This document shows, one piece after another, positions 6,766-6,939 of a stretch of DNA of 6,939 nt; positions within the stretch are counted from its first letter, which is position 1; each line of letters opens with the position of its first letter. The translations under genes were made by a program, and so were the position numbers. Under the pieces are notes generated by a model. That model saw only the letters and a program-made list of their open reading frames with translations. It had not been told where the DNA came from and did no database searches. Where the stretch lies: the NCBI GenBank assembly GCA_043757865.1, contig JAYVOP010000121.1, forward strand, positions 1 to 6,939. Reading direction: 5' to 3'. This DNA is from JAGNEJ01 sp043757865 (GTDB lineage Bacteria; Verrucomicrobiota; Verrucomicrobiia; Verrucomicrobiales; V1-33).

Positions 6766-6939
6766 CTAAAAAACCGCATAGGAATCCTTCAGAGCGGCCA
6801 CCACAGCGCTCCAGGGAGCTTCTATAAAAAGGTAGGCACGTAGCCAGCGGAGGTATTTTAAGCTGCGCTGGGTGAGCCGCTGGAAGTCTTGCTGGAGCAC
6901 TGGTAGGGTCTCATTTTTCGCTGCTAGTGTCTCTGCCGT
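6766..6939 (-). CDS. C-terminal 57 residues of an unknown convergent protein (partial)
   Basis: On the minus strand, a frame open to the window edge ends at TAG (6766-6768). It encodes 57 residues: TAETLAAKNETLPVLQQDFQ, then RLTQRSLKYLRWLRAYLFIE, then APWSAVVAALKDSYAVF. The sequence is helical with alternating charged and hydrophobic residues and looks like real protein, with Arg/Leu/Trp-rich amphipathic helices. The gene start lies outside the window, so its size and function cannot be judged. It faces the plus-strand operon and is probably transcribed separately. I cannot exclude a chance frame, since only 174 bases are visible, but the absence of stops and the ordered composition favour a gene. 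Confidence 0.55.
   Translation of the reverse strand, partial: TAETLAAKNETLPVLQQDFQRLTQRSLKYLRWLRAYLFIEAPWSAVVAALKDSYAVF

Noticed and set aside
6844..6883. ccagcgg...ccgctgg 7-bp inverted repeat with a 26-nt loop
   Set aside because: The loop is long and it lies inside the minus-strand coding frame; this is expected by chance in GC-rich Arg/Leu/Gln codons.

Overview
The window looks like part of a Verrucomicrobiota-type genome. This is an inference from protein style: a very large secreted protein with a LamG/concanavalin-like N-terminal region and thrombospondin-type-3-like calcium loops, Ala/Gln-rich helical small proteins, very short intergenic gaps, and no clear Shine-Dalgarno sequences. 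There is no rRNA, tRNA, CRISPR array or recognisable insertion sequence to confirm the taxon.

Layout: (1) 3-332 +, a small Pro-rich, then helical protein that may begin upstream. (2) 329-5769 +, one giant exported protein gene whose start overlaps the previous stop (ATGA). It is not open in a single frame. Five single-base steps, near 659-661, 2616-2619, 3200-3204, 5338-5343 and 5364-5369, split it between frames. Undoing these steps gives one continuous 1,813-residue protein. (3) 5772-6726 +, starting 2 bp after the giant gene, an exported protein also split by two single-base steps (6299-6301 and 6509-6516). Corrected, it is 318 residues with a signal peptide, a globular domain, a Pro/Ser/Thr-rich linker and a C-terminal membrane helix with a basic tail. 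(4) 6766-6939 -, the C-terminal 57 residues of a convergent gene that leaves the window.

The three plus-strand genes look like one operon: a small helical protein, a giant calcium-binding surface or secreted protein, and a membrane-anchored partner. No gene here could be assigned an enzymatic function. The working idea, which is inference, is a cell-surface display or adhesion cassette.

The seven indels are all one base long, mostly in short homopolymers, and no substitution-type stop is needed to explain the breaks. They therefore mean either sequencing/assembly error or very recent decay. Automatic annotation would report several unrelated hypothetical proteins and would miss both the giant protein and the membrane anchor of its neighbour.
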